A stretch of 64,000 nt of DNA from Laburnicola sp. R22_1 (taxonomy: Eukaryota > Ascomycota > Dothideomycetes > Pleosporales > Didymosphaeriaceae), in contig JACONQ010000005.1 of the NCBI GenBank assembly GCA_014281115.1, positions 3,224,001-3,288,000 of the forward strand. Reading direction: 5' to 3'. A model generated the notes under the pieces. It worked only from the letters and a program-made list of their open reading frames with translations, was not told where the DNA came from and made no database searches. The position numbers and the translations under genes are program-made. Shown in pieces: positions 33,960 through 47,375 of this stretch; the stretch's first letter is position 1, and every line of letters starts with the position of its first letter.

Positions 33960-35756
33960 AGGGGGCTCTGCTTTTTTATTATATTATTTGAGATAAAAGC
34001 CTTTATTATGCTACTCCTAGGTAGTTAATTTAATACCATATAGGTAGAAAATATTATATAGTTAACCTATCTTCTTAAGTAAGTTAAGCTTATATACTAT
34101 ATTATTAATAACTTTTATAATATAAAAGGGTCCTCTATTCTTATAATTAAGTAAAGAGCTAGGCCTCTTAGTCTTAAGGTTGCGCGCGTCTAATATTACC
34201 TTATTACTAATCTTAAAAAATAGTGCTAGTGCGCGCTTTATATTAGCGTACTTAGTCTACTTAGCTTATACCTATTATAGGTTATCGCGTAAAAAGTTAC
34301 ACAATTAAATAAGAAAGTTAACAAAGTTATCTACGCGTTAATAATTTATATAGGTAGGTGCTATAAGTGTGCGCTCGCTAGCGTCTCTATCTACTAACTT
34401 AATATTATATATTTATATAGGTTCTATACTATTATATAGTAAGTAGCCCTTAGTAGTACTATACTAGTTAACTTACTAACTAATAAGTTAGTAATAAACT
34501 CTACTATAGGTAAGTATAAAGCCTAGTTGTCCTATTAGTAATTAATATACACGCGTAGGTACTCCTTTAGCATAGTATTAGCAATCTCTATCTAACTATT
34601 AATCTTAAAGTACTAGCTAGTAAATAATTATAGCTTTGTGCTAAGCTATTTATAAAGTTATCTTTAGAAATATAATATAAACTATTAACCACAGTTACTA
34701 ATAATATCTTTAGAGAAACTTTTTTCGCGCTAAATATAGGTAATAAAAGCCTCTATAACTACCTTAGCTATAACCTTAACTATAGAAATAGACTTCTTCT
34801 TCTTACTAAGCTAGTCTACAATAACTATAATGGCTATATAGACTTTGCTATTATTATAATAAAGTAGCAAGCTAATAATAAAGTCTATTAATATTAATTT
34901 TTAGTAATAGTCTATAATTGACAGCAGATACAATAAACTATACTTAGTATTATAGTATAGCTTACTAGAGTAATAGAATACATAAGCGTAAATATAGTAG
35001 GCAATAGTATATATTATATATAGCTAGTAATACTAGTAACTAATATATTTATAAGTACTCTTATAACTAATATATCTAGTAGTAACACTATTATAAGCTT
35101 ACTTAAAAACGCGCGTAAAAAGTTCTTTATTATTAGAGACGTATAGTTAGTTTTTAATATATAGTAGTTCTTTACTTAGCTAGTAGTTAGCAACTTTAAT
35201 TCTAAGTTTCTATTTAAGGAGCTTTTCTAGCAAATGTTAGACCTTAGTTCTAACTATAGTAATAATGTCCTAGACTATTTTATTAGTAGCGTAGGCTATT
35301 TTAATATTCTTAAGTAGTTACGCTATCTTCTTAGTCTCTATTATAGTTATAGTAATAGGATTATTATTATTATTAGTAGTAGTAGTAAGTTTAGCTATGT
35401 GGTATAATATAGTTATAAGCTATAGGCTAGAGTAATAACTTTTATCTAATAAAGCGTAAGTAGTAGTAACTATATAATATAACTCTTCGTCTTTAAAAAT
35501 CTCTAGGCGTAGAACTATCTAGACTTAGTGTTATTAGTAGGCGTTATTATTACCTTTAGGTAGGTTACCTAGGTAGCGTATTAAGGCGTTAGGTTTTATG
35601 TCTTGTTTACTAAGGCGGTACTAAATATAAAAGTTAAACTTAGCTAGGAACTCTATTTATTATACGTATTATTAATTAAGCCGCTTATTAGTTATAAAGT
35701 ATTATAAGGCGAGGTAATTAGTGACAATATTAATAGGATCCTAGGTACCTAATAGC
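33960..35756 (-). pseudogene. Gypsy RNase H end, integrase and C-terminal part, heavily RIPed
   Basis: Minus-strand readings with stops treated as lost Gln/Trp show the Gypsy RNase H tail near 35740-35600 and the integrase C-terminal segment near 34140-34030, which resembles the conserved GPF-x-I-x-V-I-N...YKL-x-LP pattern. The frame is saturated with TAG/TAA stops. It continues the pol segment at 41490-43400. Confidence 0.6.
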
Positions 35757-35908
35757 TGTTAGGGATCGCCGCCCATCGGCCCACCGGACCTCCGGTCGGC
35801 CCGACGTTGATCCAACCCGGTCGGCCTGACGTTAATCCGGCCCCGCGCACTAGTCCTAATTAGGTAGTACTAGCGCGCCCTTAGGGCTGCTGCCGCACAG
35901 GTGGTATG
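35757..35908. other. GC-rich unRIPed insert in Gypsy (left half)
   Basis: About 150 bp of GC-rich sequence (ATCGGCCCACCGGACC) sits abruptly in AT-rich Gypsy DNA. It begins TGTTAGGG and continues on the far side of the Copia element at 41420 to about 41467-41485. It could be a solo LTR or captured fragment; no matching target duplication was found. Confidence 0.5.
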
Positions 35909-36126
35909 TGTTAGATTAAAGGGTTTATTAATGAATAAAGTCCATATCTTAATAATGCGTAATGTTGGTTGTTGTTATTCTTCAAGGTGTCCTCCCTCTA
36001 GAGGTCTGCTTATGCGCTATTTTGGTTCTTGGCTAATCCTCCATACTATCCCTATTTGGGTAGGGGCTGTTTCATCTCTCTCCTGCCACTTACGATAGTT
36101 GTTTAGATCACCTATCCAATCTGACA
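35909..36126 (-). repeat. Copia 2 3' LTR
   Basis: 218 bp; the more A/T-shifted of the two LTRs. Differences from the other copy include CTTACG versus CTCACG and TTTAGA versus TTCGGA. Confidence 0.92.
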
Positions 36127-36199
36127 CACCCCCTCAGCTCGGCGACCTTGCCTTAAGCTGTTCCCTATTTATTCTTAGGTGATCTGGGATGTCCTAGCA

Positions 36200-39100
36200 T
36201 CTACTATTCTCCCTAAGGCTTCAATCTTTTGTGTTATTGCATCTATTTCTCCTTGCTCTACAATTATGCGGTCCTTTACGTTTGCTAGTCCTACTTGACT
36301 TAGGAACTAGGGCCAGGTCCTAATAGGAAGGGTCTTAGTGAATCCATTAGCGATTATATCGCTTAAGGGGGCATATGTCACTCTAATTAACTTCCTTTTT
36401 ACCTCCTGTCGTAGCCAGTGATTGTGGATATCCACATGTCGGAGCTTGGTCGTCAGCTGAGAGATCTCCTCGTTAATTAGCTGAATCGTCTGCTTGTTGT
36501 CGCACTGAATAGTAATTACTAGGTCTTCTAGTGTTACTTAAAGTTTGTTAAGCAGCATCCGCGTAAATATAGCTTCCTTAGCTACTTAGGATAGTGCTAG
36601 GAGCTCTGCCTTAGTTATTAAAGTAGTAACCGTGTCCTGCTTATTAGCTCGCTAGGCGATAAGACCGCCAAATAGTTTAATTGCGTACCCTTAGGAACTC
36701 TTTCTATCTATTGTGTTGTCTGCAAACAATGCGTCGCTAGCTATAATAAGACTATTATCTCCTCTAAACTCTAGGGCGTATGTTTGTGTAGAGTGTAGGT
36801 ATAAGAGGACGCAGTTAGTTGCTTATTAATGTGTTAGGCTTGGATTAGTAAGGAAGCGGGCAAGTTATAAGATAGCAAATGCAACGTTAGGGCGTGTATT
36901 CACCGCTACAAAGAGTAGGGAGCTAATTTTGCGTTAGTACAGGTTAATCTCTCTATGTGTTGCGAGGTCTATGCGGCCAGTAAGCTCTATTTGAGCCATT
37001 GGGGTATCGTGGCGAAGGTCATGATCAGTTGCGAGTTGGACGATTTTGTCGATATACGCGGCTTGCGATAGCCATATCTTCTGCTAGGTTCGGTCTCTCA
37101 TCACCTCTATTCCAAGGAACCATCTCAAATCCCCTCCTCCTGTTAGGCTGTATTTCTTCTAGAGATCCTTCACGACCTGGTCTGCTAGTGTACGGTTTCG
37201 TGGGTGATACGCGAGAATAATATCATCAACGTAGAAGAAGATAAACACCCCTTTTCGTACCATGCAACATGGTTCGTGTGGAACTACAGAGAAACCAAGC
37301 TCTGTGAGGTAGGTGGTGAAGTCCCTTTGCCATAGTAAGGGTGAGATCCGCAGGCCATACAGCGCCTTTTGAAGCTGAAGTATCGTGCCTGGACGTGCAT
37401 ACCTGCGTGGCATTCGCATGTAGATAACACGATTAATTAATGCATGTACGAAAGCGTTAGTTATGTCGTACTGCTTTAGCTCTAGGTTAAACCGAGCAGC
37501 AATAGCTATTAGCATCCTAAACAATCTTCCTGCGAGTGTGGCGGCATAGGTCTCTTAGGTGGTAATATTGTTCTGTTGATCGCCTTAGATAACTAGCCTT
37601 GCCTTACACTTCTGGAAGTGGTGGTGCTGATCGAGCTTGTAGGTGTATACCTATATTAAATCCAGTATCTGGATCCCTTCTTGTCTTGCCTGAATAGTAG
37701 GCACCTTAGTCCATAACTTTGTTTGTTTGTGGCTATTAAGGTGTTCTTCCTTAGCTTTCTTAAAGAGCATGTAGAGTGGGTGCGTAGGCTTGAGCCTGTT
37801 TGGAGGAGGTGCTGGTGATAGTTCGCTATAATGAGGCTGATAGCCTTTTATTATTATGCGTTCAATGCTTGCGTTATCTAGTTTCTTCCCCTCTACTTTA
37901 CGAACGTGACCTGCTTTGGTACTAGCTATAAAGGCTGCAGCCTATAGTGTAGTGGCTTTCGCTTCACTGGGTAAGGAACTGAGTGGAGATTGAAGTCTGT
38001 CCAGATCGTGAGAGAGGGGCAACTAGGGATTAACCAGCTTTCCTTCCTCTTCACGCAGGAGGGCTCTCTCAACAGGCTGTATTCCTCCAGGGCGAGGCAG
38101 GGCTGGATCTAGCTCCTAATTATCTCTAGCGCTGGGCAGCGAGTTGGGGCACTGCTCGTATCCATCTGAGCTTATTAGTTGCGCCAATAAGGCTGCTGGT
38201 GGTGGTGTACTTGGCGGCGTCGGGTAGGGTATGACCTTCCTCCCGCGCTCGTCGTACTGGGGTGTCCCCACTTGCTCAGAAGGAGAGTCGTCTGTCGCTT
38301 CATCCTTATAGAACCTGCTTGTAGCATCGTTCTGTTGTAATAGTAAAGGCGGTAGCTCTATCGTCCTAATCCAAGTTGCAATTTCTTTAAGGGTACTGTG
38401 CATAAAATTGTCCATAATGTGTTTTATATCTCTATCGAAGATGCTATCTTTGTTAAACACTATGTCGCGGGTGCTAATAACCTTGCCTATTAACAGTATC
38501 CATATCCTGAAGATGTTTAAGAAAACGTAACCTACTAAGTATCCAATCCATGCCTTTAGGTCAAGTCTTTGTAGACGTCCTTTGCCACGCTTCGTATCAT
38601 CTGTCATGGCAAAGGCCTTGCAACCATATACTTGTAGATAGGATTGGTTTAGTTTGCGTGGGGACGTGACTATCCCATTTTAAAAGGCGACAGTGGTAAA
38701 GAACGCTTCATAGGGCGTCTTCCAGCGATTTAAATACTTGGGTGTTCGATTGTATAGGTATATGGCGGTTCGAGTCACTTCAGGCCATACTTCCTATAGT
38801 AGATTCGCGTCAAGGCGCATTGCACGAGCTTTCTCCTTTACTACACCCCTTAAGCGTTCAGCTCCGCCGTTTTGGGCTTGGGTATTAGGTGCTAAGGGCT
38901 CGACTGCTATACCTTACTTGTCCCTCCACCTCTGGGCTTTAGCTAAGCGAAACGTCTTATTATTAGTCTTAATAACTTTAACCATAATCCCAAATTGGTT
39001 CTTTATAAATGTGATAAATGTTTAGAGGGTTTTAATAATTAATCTAGCAGGTTGGTTGTCTTTAAAATAGAAATCCTATAGCATACTAGTAACTCTACAC

Positions 39101-41094
39101 ATAATTAGTATTTGGCTCTTCTCCTTTGTGTTACTCCCTTCTTCGTAATTATGAAAGTCTAGGGCTATTCGCTCTCCTGGACCTTCTAGGATTGTTTAGG
39201 GGGTTCTTCTTATCTGTCGCTTAGACTTTGATCTTCCACATGCGTCGCACTTGATGGTAGGAATGCCAACAATCTTCACCCCCTTAGAGTGATGCACGAG
39301 GTGCTCAAGTGCCTGAGGTCCTGGGTGTCCCAGTCGTTTATGCCACATCTCACCGCTCGCTTGTTGTCGCGGCTTGATTGTGCGTGCTTTAGTTGTTGCA
39401 AAGGTTAATTTTGGCTTAGAGACATTGTTGTACTCAACAACCCATTGTCCGTATCGTTCTTTAAGGAGCGCAACAGCACTATCGTCGTACCGGCGTAGTA
39501 CGGTAGGGTTTGACTTGGTATCCCACCATAGGCCTTGTTGTCAGAGTACTCTAAATAAGACAAGGTTACAGTGTAGGTCTGGGCAGAAGGCCATATCTCT
39601 AAGGTGAAGGCAGCGTGTTAAGCCTGCAGTCTTTACTCTTATATATAGTAAGCTATATGCTATAATTTATACGCGTAAGTTCCCTGCCTATAAGAAATCT
39701 CCTAGTATGGGTGGCTAAGTGTTTGTAAATCGTCTGATATTATTTGCTATATAGCACGTTGTCCCTAAGTTAAGGATAAAGGATTGTTCAAGTGGGTACC
39801 TTAACTATTTTGTTATAAAAGAGGCGGCGGCTATTGCAATATTAACCTCTCTAATTTGCCTTCTATATAGTCACTCTTCTGTGGAAGCTTCTATTATTAG
39901 AGTCGCTAAGTGCGACTTCTTAAGAGCTAGGGTCTTTAATTGTGGCCTTTTCGCTAAGCGTATTTCCTCCTAAAGTTCAGCATTGTTGCTAATCCTTTCT
40001 TGAGCTATTCTCTTAACGCCGTCTTAGGCTCTCTAATTTGGAGGCGCTGTCTTTGGCATTGCATACTAACACTTGTTAAGATTATGTGGTCTATTACAAG
40101 CCTTACACTTCTGCATTATATAGTTAATTGTATTACTATCGCAATAACTACGCTTTTGACGTTGGTTGCGACCTCTTCTACAGGTTAGTTTAGTATCGGC
40201 ATTATTATTAGCTTCTTCTCTAGCAAGGGTTGGTCCTCCAGCTGCGAAGGCTGCTCTAGACAATTTGCTCTTAGCTAGGTATAGTAGGTTGGCTTGTTTT
40301 CTAAATTGTAGGAACATGTTGGTGGCTGTCACTGTAGGATCTAGGAGGCCGTTTTCCATAAATAAGATTGTCCATCCTTGGAAATTCTTTGCTGTAGCTT
40401 TCACGAAGTCGTTCTTGATAAATTGATCGTTTAGGCAGTTAGGTACACTAGTCGCTTTGGCTTCTGTAACTGCGTGGTCCACTTTAGTAAGCCAGGTGTC
40501 CTAATAGGCTATTGTCCTTATTGGTTTAAGGGCTGCTTGGTATCGTTCCCTTGCTTTGTTGAGCTCGTCCTCTGATCTCACGCCTACAGTAGTGGCGAGT
40601 TTGATTATCCAGCTTTGATATGGTTGGGACGGCTTGCAGCAGTTAGTGAATAGGTGTGAGGATACTGTTGTCTGAATAAAGTTAGTAACCTGAGAGAAGT
40701 GGGTTTGTTCTCGTTAATATTTCTGATCAAAGACCTTGTATTCTTTAAAAATGGACTTAAAGTCGTCTACGTCTTCTTTGTATGAGGTCTTGCCGGCGTT
40801 TAAGAGGTTGGACAGTTGAGCTGGTGCAAACAGGGGTATTACTGCGTGCTGCCTGTGATTTGCTTAGTATTGGGTTTGATGTTGGTTTATCGCCGCTGTA
40901 GCTGCTTGATAGCTGACTATTAAGGGCCTGATTGGGGCGATAGGTTTGGCGAGTGGCTGGGCCATCTGTTTGGGGTCGATCTTCGACCAGACGTTCAACG
41001 ACACACACTTCGACTCCAGTTGTGCGATCTACTTAATCCACTGGGTATGGTCCATAAGGATTACTGTGGGGTCGCGATTTGGGGTAGTTGACAT
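36200..41094 (-). pseudogene. Copia 2 gag-pol polyprotein, RIP-damaged
   Basis: Starts at 41094. Gag contains a knuckle CKACNRPHNLNKC (about 40066-40110). The integrase region spans about 39400-38650, with the post-integrase block around 38607-38116. The reverse transcriptase at 37524-37159 is an uninterrupted 121-residue stretch with QYDITNAFVHAL, LQKALYGLRISPLLWQRDF and FFYVDDI. RNase H lies near 36870-36300. Many TAG/TAA stops. Same broad lineage as Copia 1. Confidence 0.88.
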
Positions 41095-41201
41095 CTTGAT
41101 GGATTTTGATCGTTCTGTGCGACGTTGCGTCGTTTCGGCTCGAGTTGTATCGGCGTTCTGGTTGTTCTAGTGTTTAAGGTAGAGGCAGTGAGACTCTTAA
41201 T

Positions 41202-41419
41202 TGTTAGATTAAAGGGTTTATTAATGAATAAAGTCCATATCTTAATAATGCGTAATGTTGGTTGTTGTTGTTCTTTAGGGTGTCCTCCCTCTAGAGGTCT
41301 GCTTGTGCGCTGTTTTGGTTCTTGGCTAATCCTCCATACTATCCCTATTTGGGTAGGGGCTGTTTCATCTCTCTCCTGCCACTCACGATAGTTGTTCGGA
41401 TCACCTATCCAATCTGACA
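41202..41419 (-). repeat. Copia 2 5' LTR
   Basis: 218 bp, transcriptional start-side LTR of the minus-strand element; adjoins the target duplication GTATG at 41420-41424. Confidence 0.92.
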
Positions 41420-41485
41420 GTATGCGGCACCTAGTATCCTCATTATAGCAATTCAACCTGTTCAACAATTGAGTCCGATTGCTCC
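41420..41485. other. GC-rich insert in Gypsy (right half)
   Basis: Continuation of the 35757-35908 insert after the Copia element (GCGGCACCTAGTATCC...CAACCTGTTCAACA). Gypsy coding resumes by about 41486. Confidence 0.4.
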
Positions 41486-43400
41486 CTTATAATAGCTTAG
41501 ATCTCTATTCTTTAAAGGCGCGTATAATAGCCAGAAGCTTCTTATTATAAATTTTATAGTTGCATTCTATAGGGTTTATTTTATATAATAAGTACGTAAT
41601 AGATTATAGTACGCCTTACTTATTATTTTATAATAGTACTGCGGCTGTAATAAAGTCTAACGCGTTAGTCTCTAACTAGATTTTCTTATCTAAGTTAAAA
41701 TAAACTAGAATAGATGCTATTATAAAGGCTTACTTAAGTGCTTTAAATATAGTTACTATAAGAGTCTCTAGTTTAATAGACTAGTTCTTTAGAGTATTAT
41801 TTTTTTAGATTTATTAGTAGATAGGCAATCTAACTAAAGCCTTTAATAAATTATTAGTAGAAGTTTATAAAACCTAGAAAAGTTTATATATTCTTAAGTA
41901 ACTATAGTAGTTACTAGTTATAAACTACCTATATTTTGTTAGGATCTATCTTAATACCTTTAGTTATTAGAATAATACTAAAGTACTTAACTTTCTTAAT
42001 CTTTAACTAACACTTATTAATATTTAAATATAGACTAGCTTATTCTAGTTTATTAATAATAGTTTATATATATCTAATATAGTTCTTCTTAGTCTTACTA
42101 TACACTAGTATATTATCTAAATACGCTATATAGAAGTTGTTAAGGTATTATTATAGTGTCTTATTAATATAAGTCTAAAAGGTGCTAGGTACGCTAGTAA
42201 GACTAAAGGGTATAATAGTGTACTTATATAAGCTATAGTAAATTAAAAAAGCTATCTTTTCTTTATTACTCTCCTTAATTTGTATATTATTAAAACTTAT
42301 AATAATGTCTATAATAGACATAAACTTAGTCTTATTTATACGCGCTAGCGTGTCCTTAAGTAATAGTAGTATCTTATAATTATGCTTTATAATAGTGTTA
42401 ATTACATAATAATTAATATAGACGCGTAATTTACCTTTTAGTTTCTTAATAATAAGAATAGGTAATGCGTACTAAAATATACTTATCTATAAGAATTCTT
42501 TTACAATTCTTTTATTAATATATTTCTTAACTACTATAGTCTCTAGTTATATAAAACTATAAATGTGTAGTTATAAAGCTTTATTATTAATAAGATTAAT
42601 AGTATAGTTAACTCTAGAATAATAGGGAGATAATTTATTAGCCTCCTTTAGGTTAAAATATTAAAACTTATTCTATAACTATCTAGGTAACAACTACTTT
42701 ATTTTGTCTACTATTTAAGGCTTATCTAATAGCTTCTTTATAAACTTATTATAATCTATCTAACTATACGCAGTAAGGCCTATAGCTATATAAAATATCT
42801 GCGCATTATAATCGCTAATTATTAGGTTAGATAGTTAATCTAGTTAGTTCTAGTTATAAGGCTCTAACTAAGTAATAGAGTCTAGATTATAAATAGCTAT
42901 TAGATAAGCTGCTTAGCTAGTAATTAGACTAATACCCTTATAGGTTATAGGCTGTAATAAACTAGTAGGTAGTTTATTATAGTATATAGTTTTAGATAGT
43001 GTATCTTTAAGATAATAAACTAAGTAATAATATATATTAAATATTATAGATTAGTTATATAACCCTAGTTGCGGGAAATAAGTAAATATCTAATCTATAC
43101 TAAGAATAATATTAAAAGCGCTAATATTAGTAATAAAACATATTGCGGTGCTAGTATAAGTGCTGTGTTATATTATAAGGTCTATAGCTTAACCTATCTT
43201 ATTTATAACCTTACTATCTGCAAGATATAAAATAATTAGATTATTAATATTATATAGTTTTAGCTAGTATTATCTAATATATAAAGGGCTAATAAAACTT
43301 ACGCTGGCCTTAGTATTAGTAAGCTATTACGCTTTTGCCTATTTTTAAAGTATAGCCAACTTAACTAAATAAGTAAACTAAAGTTATTTAGTTTTGTCTA
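41486..43400 (-). pseudogene. Gypsy protease-reverse transcriptase-RNase H, heavily RIPed
   Basis: The minus-strand reading around 42140-41760 follows the Gypsy reverse transcriptase order: a YLDDILVYSKT-like motif, NKC, KIDPNK and a LGF-x-NFY block. Next comes RNase H with ECNYKIYNKKLLAIIRAF (about 41590-41540). The reading is full of TAG/TAA stops. The RNase H frame then breaks at the GC-rich insert and resumes at 35756. Confidence 0.7.
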
Positions 43401-45225
43401 GTTTGTCTATATTAATTGTAGAGATCTGCTATATACACTATAGTTTAAGATCTAATTCTATATCTAATTTAAACTTATTAATCTTTTATTATACTGCTAA
43501 AAGGTTTCTTTATATACGCTATTGTTATTGCTCTATTACGCGATTTTGCTTTAGAGCTACTAAAAATATAACTTATCCTTATTCTTATAGTTCTAACCTT
43601 AACGCACGTCTAGGTTATTATTAGCTAGATTATTAGATTTAGGTAACTTACTATAAGAGCTATTATATCTATATATTCTATATAGTTAGTTAGGGTTTAT
43701 CTAAATAGCATAAATGTGCTACGCATCTTTATAATTAATAGGACCTAAGAGAATAATATAGAGATACTTAATATCCTTTACTAAAGTAATAGTGTTGTTA
43801 TAATAGCTAGTAGTTACATCTATTACTTAATATTTTACTACGCCGCATTTAAAGTAGGTGTTAGCTTTAGCTAATAAATCTAATTTGCGTAATATGCGCC
43901 TATAGTTATTACGCCTAGTAGACTTTATATATAGAATAAATAAAGTAGTGTATATAGTAGTATTAAATCTAGTTATAATTATATTTATTATGTAAGCTTT
44001 TATATAGTCAGGCGCTATAGTTGTAGAGGCTCCTAAATAATCTATTATAGTTTTGCAATTAAGACGTTCTATATATAATATATATTCTATATAGAAAGTA
44101 AAAAATTTACTAGAAATAGATAATATGTTAGTGGCATATATAATATAAGCATATATAAGTTAGTAGGCGTAATTTATTAGTAAGTAGTTAGGTATACTAA
44201 GATAGTTAACAACTGTTATAAATTGCGCGTGCTAATCTATAAGAGTTTCTCTAAGGCCCTAGGCTAGGGTATTGCCTATAATCTTTTTCTAGACGTCTAA
44301 TAGTTTATTCTCTAATAAATAGATTTTGTTAAGATAGTTAAGTATATTAGCTATTATTATAGCGATCTTAAAATATAGGTATATAAAAGTCTAGGCCTAC
44401 TTCTTTAGTTAGCTTTACAAATATATAATACATAGTTACTTATTAGGTAAAGTCTATAGTTTATCTATTAACATAATACGCTAGCGTTTATAGTTATTCT
44501 TATCTTTATCTTTACTAAAGAAGGGATTTATCTTAGATATTTAAATATGTAAATATTAGAGATTTATTATAAGTCTAGATAATAGAATTACTTTATAAGA
44601 AGGCAATAAATAGGTCTATTATTATGTGTAACTTATATAGCTAATAGCACGCCTATTATAATATAATTCTAGCGCAAATAAAGAATATGTATAATTAAGT
44701 AACAAATTATTAGTAGGTGTATAGTAAACCTTAATATTTAGTAGTTACTTAATAAATAGAATAGGCTAATTAGAATCTACAAACTATTAAATATCGCAGG
44801 GCTAACTACGCAGTATAACGCGTACTAGTAGCTAGCCTCTAAGCTTAGCTATATAAGTATAGGCTATATTTAATTCCTACTAAAGCGCATTCTCTATTTC
44901 TATAAGTTGCGTAAAATAGCTCTCTAAGTCTTAATAATTAACGCGCGGGACGTAGTTATTAAGTAGGTAATCTTAGAGCTTCTTAAATTATTATTATAGG
45001 GCTATATAATAATTGGCAGAAATCTTAGACTTTTTAAAAGTAATAAAGTCCTTCTTTAATAAATTATAATAGGCCCTTAACTAGATATTATTTTATTCTA
45101 CAATCTAGAGCGAGTTCTTATATGCTAATATACAATTTTTTAATATTATAACTTGCTCTAACTTTATTATAAACTGTTGCTCTAACACTTTATAACTAGC
45201 CTTAATATTCGTACATCGTACGAGA
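43401..45225 (-). other. AT-rich Gypsy interior with possible hAT-like trace
   Basis: Heavily eroded. A minus-strand reading around 44900-44500 resembles the hAT transposase order (an R-x-L-x-x-x-I-x-F block followed by KLHIIIDLF, compare KIHISFDLW), but the match is weak. The rest may be Gypsy gag-protease. Confidence 0.3.
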
Positions 45226-45492
45226 AAGGGCACCTAAGGGTGTTAAGGTTTTAATATTGCCGCACAATGGCATTATGTGGGAATTATGTGATGCCTGTGC
45301 GCCGCGGCCTATGCGCCGCAGGATCTTCTCCTTTCTATCCGCACCCTCTCTAGAGATAAGCAATTAATACTAAGTTAGTTCTATTATATTATTTCCTTTC
45401 CTTATACAATTATTCTATACACTCTCTACACTTACTAATATAGAGTATTAGATATTAATATCTATATAGCTAGCTATAAAGCCTATTTAATA
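45226..45492 (+). repeat. Copia-like 3 left LTR
   Basis: Matches 56046-56312 without length change. TGTTAAGG starts at 45241. About 15 bp upstream (AAGGGCACCTAAGG) are also shared with the right copy, so the true LTR boundary is uncertain. Confidence 0.7.
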
Positions 45493-45845
45493 CTAATTAG
45501 TAGTTAACTAACCCTTAACTACAAATTAGTAAGAGTGAAGACAGATTGTATAAGTTATTATTAGCTATATAATTTGTTTTATTATACCCTATTTTCTATA
45601 TATAAAAGGATAGCAGATTAAACCTTTATAAAGTTAGTAAGTAACTATCGCTACTGTATAAAATAAAGGAAGCGATTATACGAGACGTACAAAACCTATT
45701 CTTATCTATAGGAATAGTAAATTAACTCTTTTATTAAGTTAGTAAGTAGATATTACTGCTATATAAGATTTAAGAGAAGATAGTGTACTAAGCACACTAC
45801 TAGTAACTATATAAACACATAGTTAGACAATAACAAACCCTAATA

Positions 45846-47373
45846 CGGAGGTGCCTTTTAAAAGTCTTTTCCTGGACCGTGCACAGTGGCGCAAGCTAAA
45901 AACGCCACCAAATTCTTCGTACGAGAGACATCTCTATTCAATATCAACCCAATCATCTACTATAGGAGCTTCAAACTGTCGTACCTTCTCAGTCTTACCC
46001 TCTCTATACTCATTACCACCTTCAAGACGAAGAATCTCCTAAATATGCCGCTCAATCCTCTTAATCCAAGCCTGAATCCGCCACTGTTCTAACTCCCCCT
46101 ATGCCTCTTGCCATACACGCTCTGCCTCAGCTCTTAACTAAGGAGACCCTTTCTTTGTTGTTACTCTTTTTATATAAGGCCAGGCTGGCTCAATCATATT
46201 TAAGTCAGGGGAGTTTCTAGGCCATAGTAATTGTACGACCCTAGCCAAGCTATAGAGCCTGTCTTTATAGAAAGACTTATGTGGGCTTGCACTATCCTCT
46301 TGAACTATTACCCCAGGTTAAGTCTTCTCACATTCTCGTACGAAGGGAATTAGTTTAGGAATAACAACCTGACAGCAGTATCTCCACCAATCAATCCCAG
46401 TTCCGCTCCCTCTTTCAAGCTTACTATGCTTTCTATCCCACTTCCATTGTGGTTTTTGTCCTGGCTGATTTCAAAGGCCCATTTGAGCCAAAGGCGTATT
46501 TAGCTTCCACTCTGCCTTAAGAATAGGCTCAAGTTCTCTATTTATAGCTTCTAGTTCTTAATCTGCAATCTTTTTTTCGCTCTTTGTCTCTGCCTTCTAG
46601 ATATAATATAGGCCTTTTAAGTCGTACAAAAAGCAACCCCAAAACATAAACTTAGAGAACCCCTTCCACCGCGGCCGAATGCAGGACTTAACAAAACGCT
46701 CAGAAGGTAGACGCCAAACGCGGTATCCCCCTCTTCGAAGACTATAGACAACAGATGTCTCATTAGACTAGATAACCTTTTTCTAGTCTTTAATTATCCA
46801 GTCCTTATAATTAAGAGCAAATTAATAACGGGCTCGCTTTATCTTATCTGTTAGCCCTAGTTTGCGGGTGGGCTTTGTCTTTCGATATCCAGATGCTCTA
46901 AGGATTCGCTAAACTGTGATATCTAACACTCCTCCAATCTCTGCTGCGATTTAAGCGCAGGTCTTCTCGCGAGCATATTGATCTCAACAGACCTTTAATA
47001 GTATATCTTCAACTAGCTCCTTAGTTTGCTTCTTTAGGCAGCCAGATTAATTGCCATCTTCAACGTATTTGTTAAGGATCGTCTTGCTCTCAGCGGGGTT
47101 TAGTCCTCGGGTGATAGCCTTGCGATAGATAGCATTAACCGTGCGCGGCTGGATTCCAGTTATAGACTCGATCTCAGTATTTGAAAAGCCAGCCAGCTTT
47201 AGAGTTAAGGCTTGAGCTCGGGTGGCAATGTCGTACGAAGGCATTATTAGGTAGATAGAAGAGTAGCAATGATGAAGATTGAGGGATTTTTGCTATGAGG
47301 GGTGCTAGCGCCAAGAGCAGTGGCTTACGCCACCGTGCACGGTCCAGGAAAAGACTTTTGAAAGGCACCTCCG
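45846..47373 (-). mobile_element. Tc1/mariner-type DNA transposon H
   Basis: 1,528 bp between TA dinucleotides (45844-45845 and 47374-47375). Ends begin CGGAGGTGCCTTTTAAAAGT / CGGAGGTGCCTTTCAAAAGT, sharing the outer block with element G but then diverging (CTTTTCCTGGACCGTGCAC). Confidence 0.9.
45920..47244 (-). pseudogene. Element H transposase, RIP-damaged
   Basis: Starts at 47244 (MPSYDIATRAQALTLKLAGF). HTH: NTEIESITGIQPRTVNAIYR. DDE order: SNETSVV (first Asp now Asn), VQEDSASPHKSF (second), NSPDLNMIEPAW (third block intact). Stops are mostly TAG. Related to element G's transposase. Confidence 0.82.
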
Positions 47374-47375
47374 TA

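Larger units (their letters stand above)
35909..41419 (-). mobile_element. Copia LTR retrotransposon 2 (minus strand)
   Basis: 5,511 bp with 218-bp LTRs (35909-36126 and 41202-41419) that begin TGTTAGATT and end AATCTGACA. Flanked by the 5-bp duplication GTATG (35904-35908 and 41420-41424). By eye the LTRs differ at 8 positions, all transitions. A purine tract (GAGGGGGTG) adjoins the 3' LTR as in Copia 1, but the LTR sequence and length differ. Confidence 0.93.
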
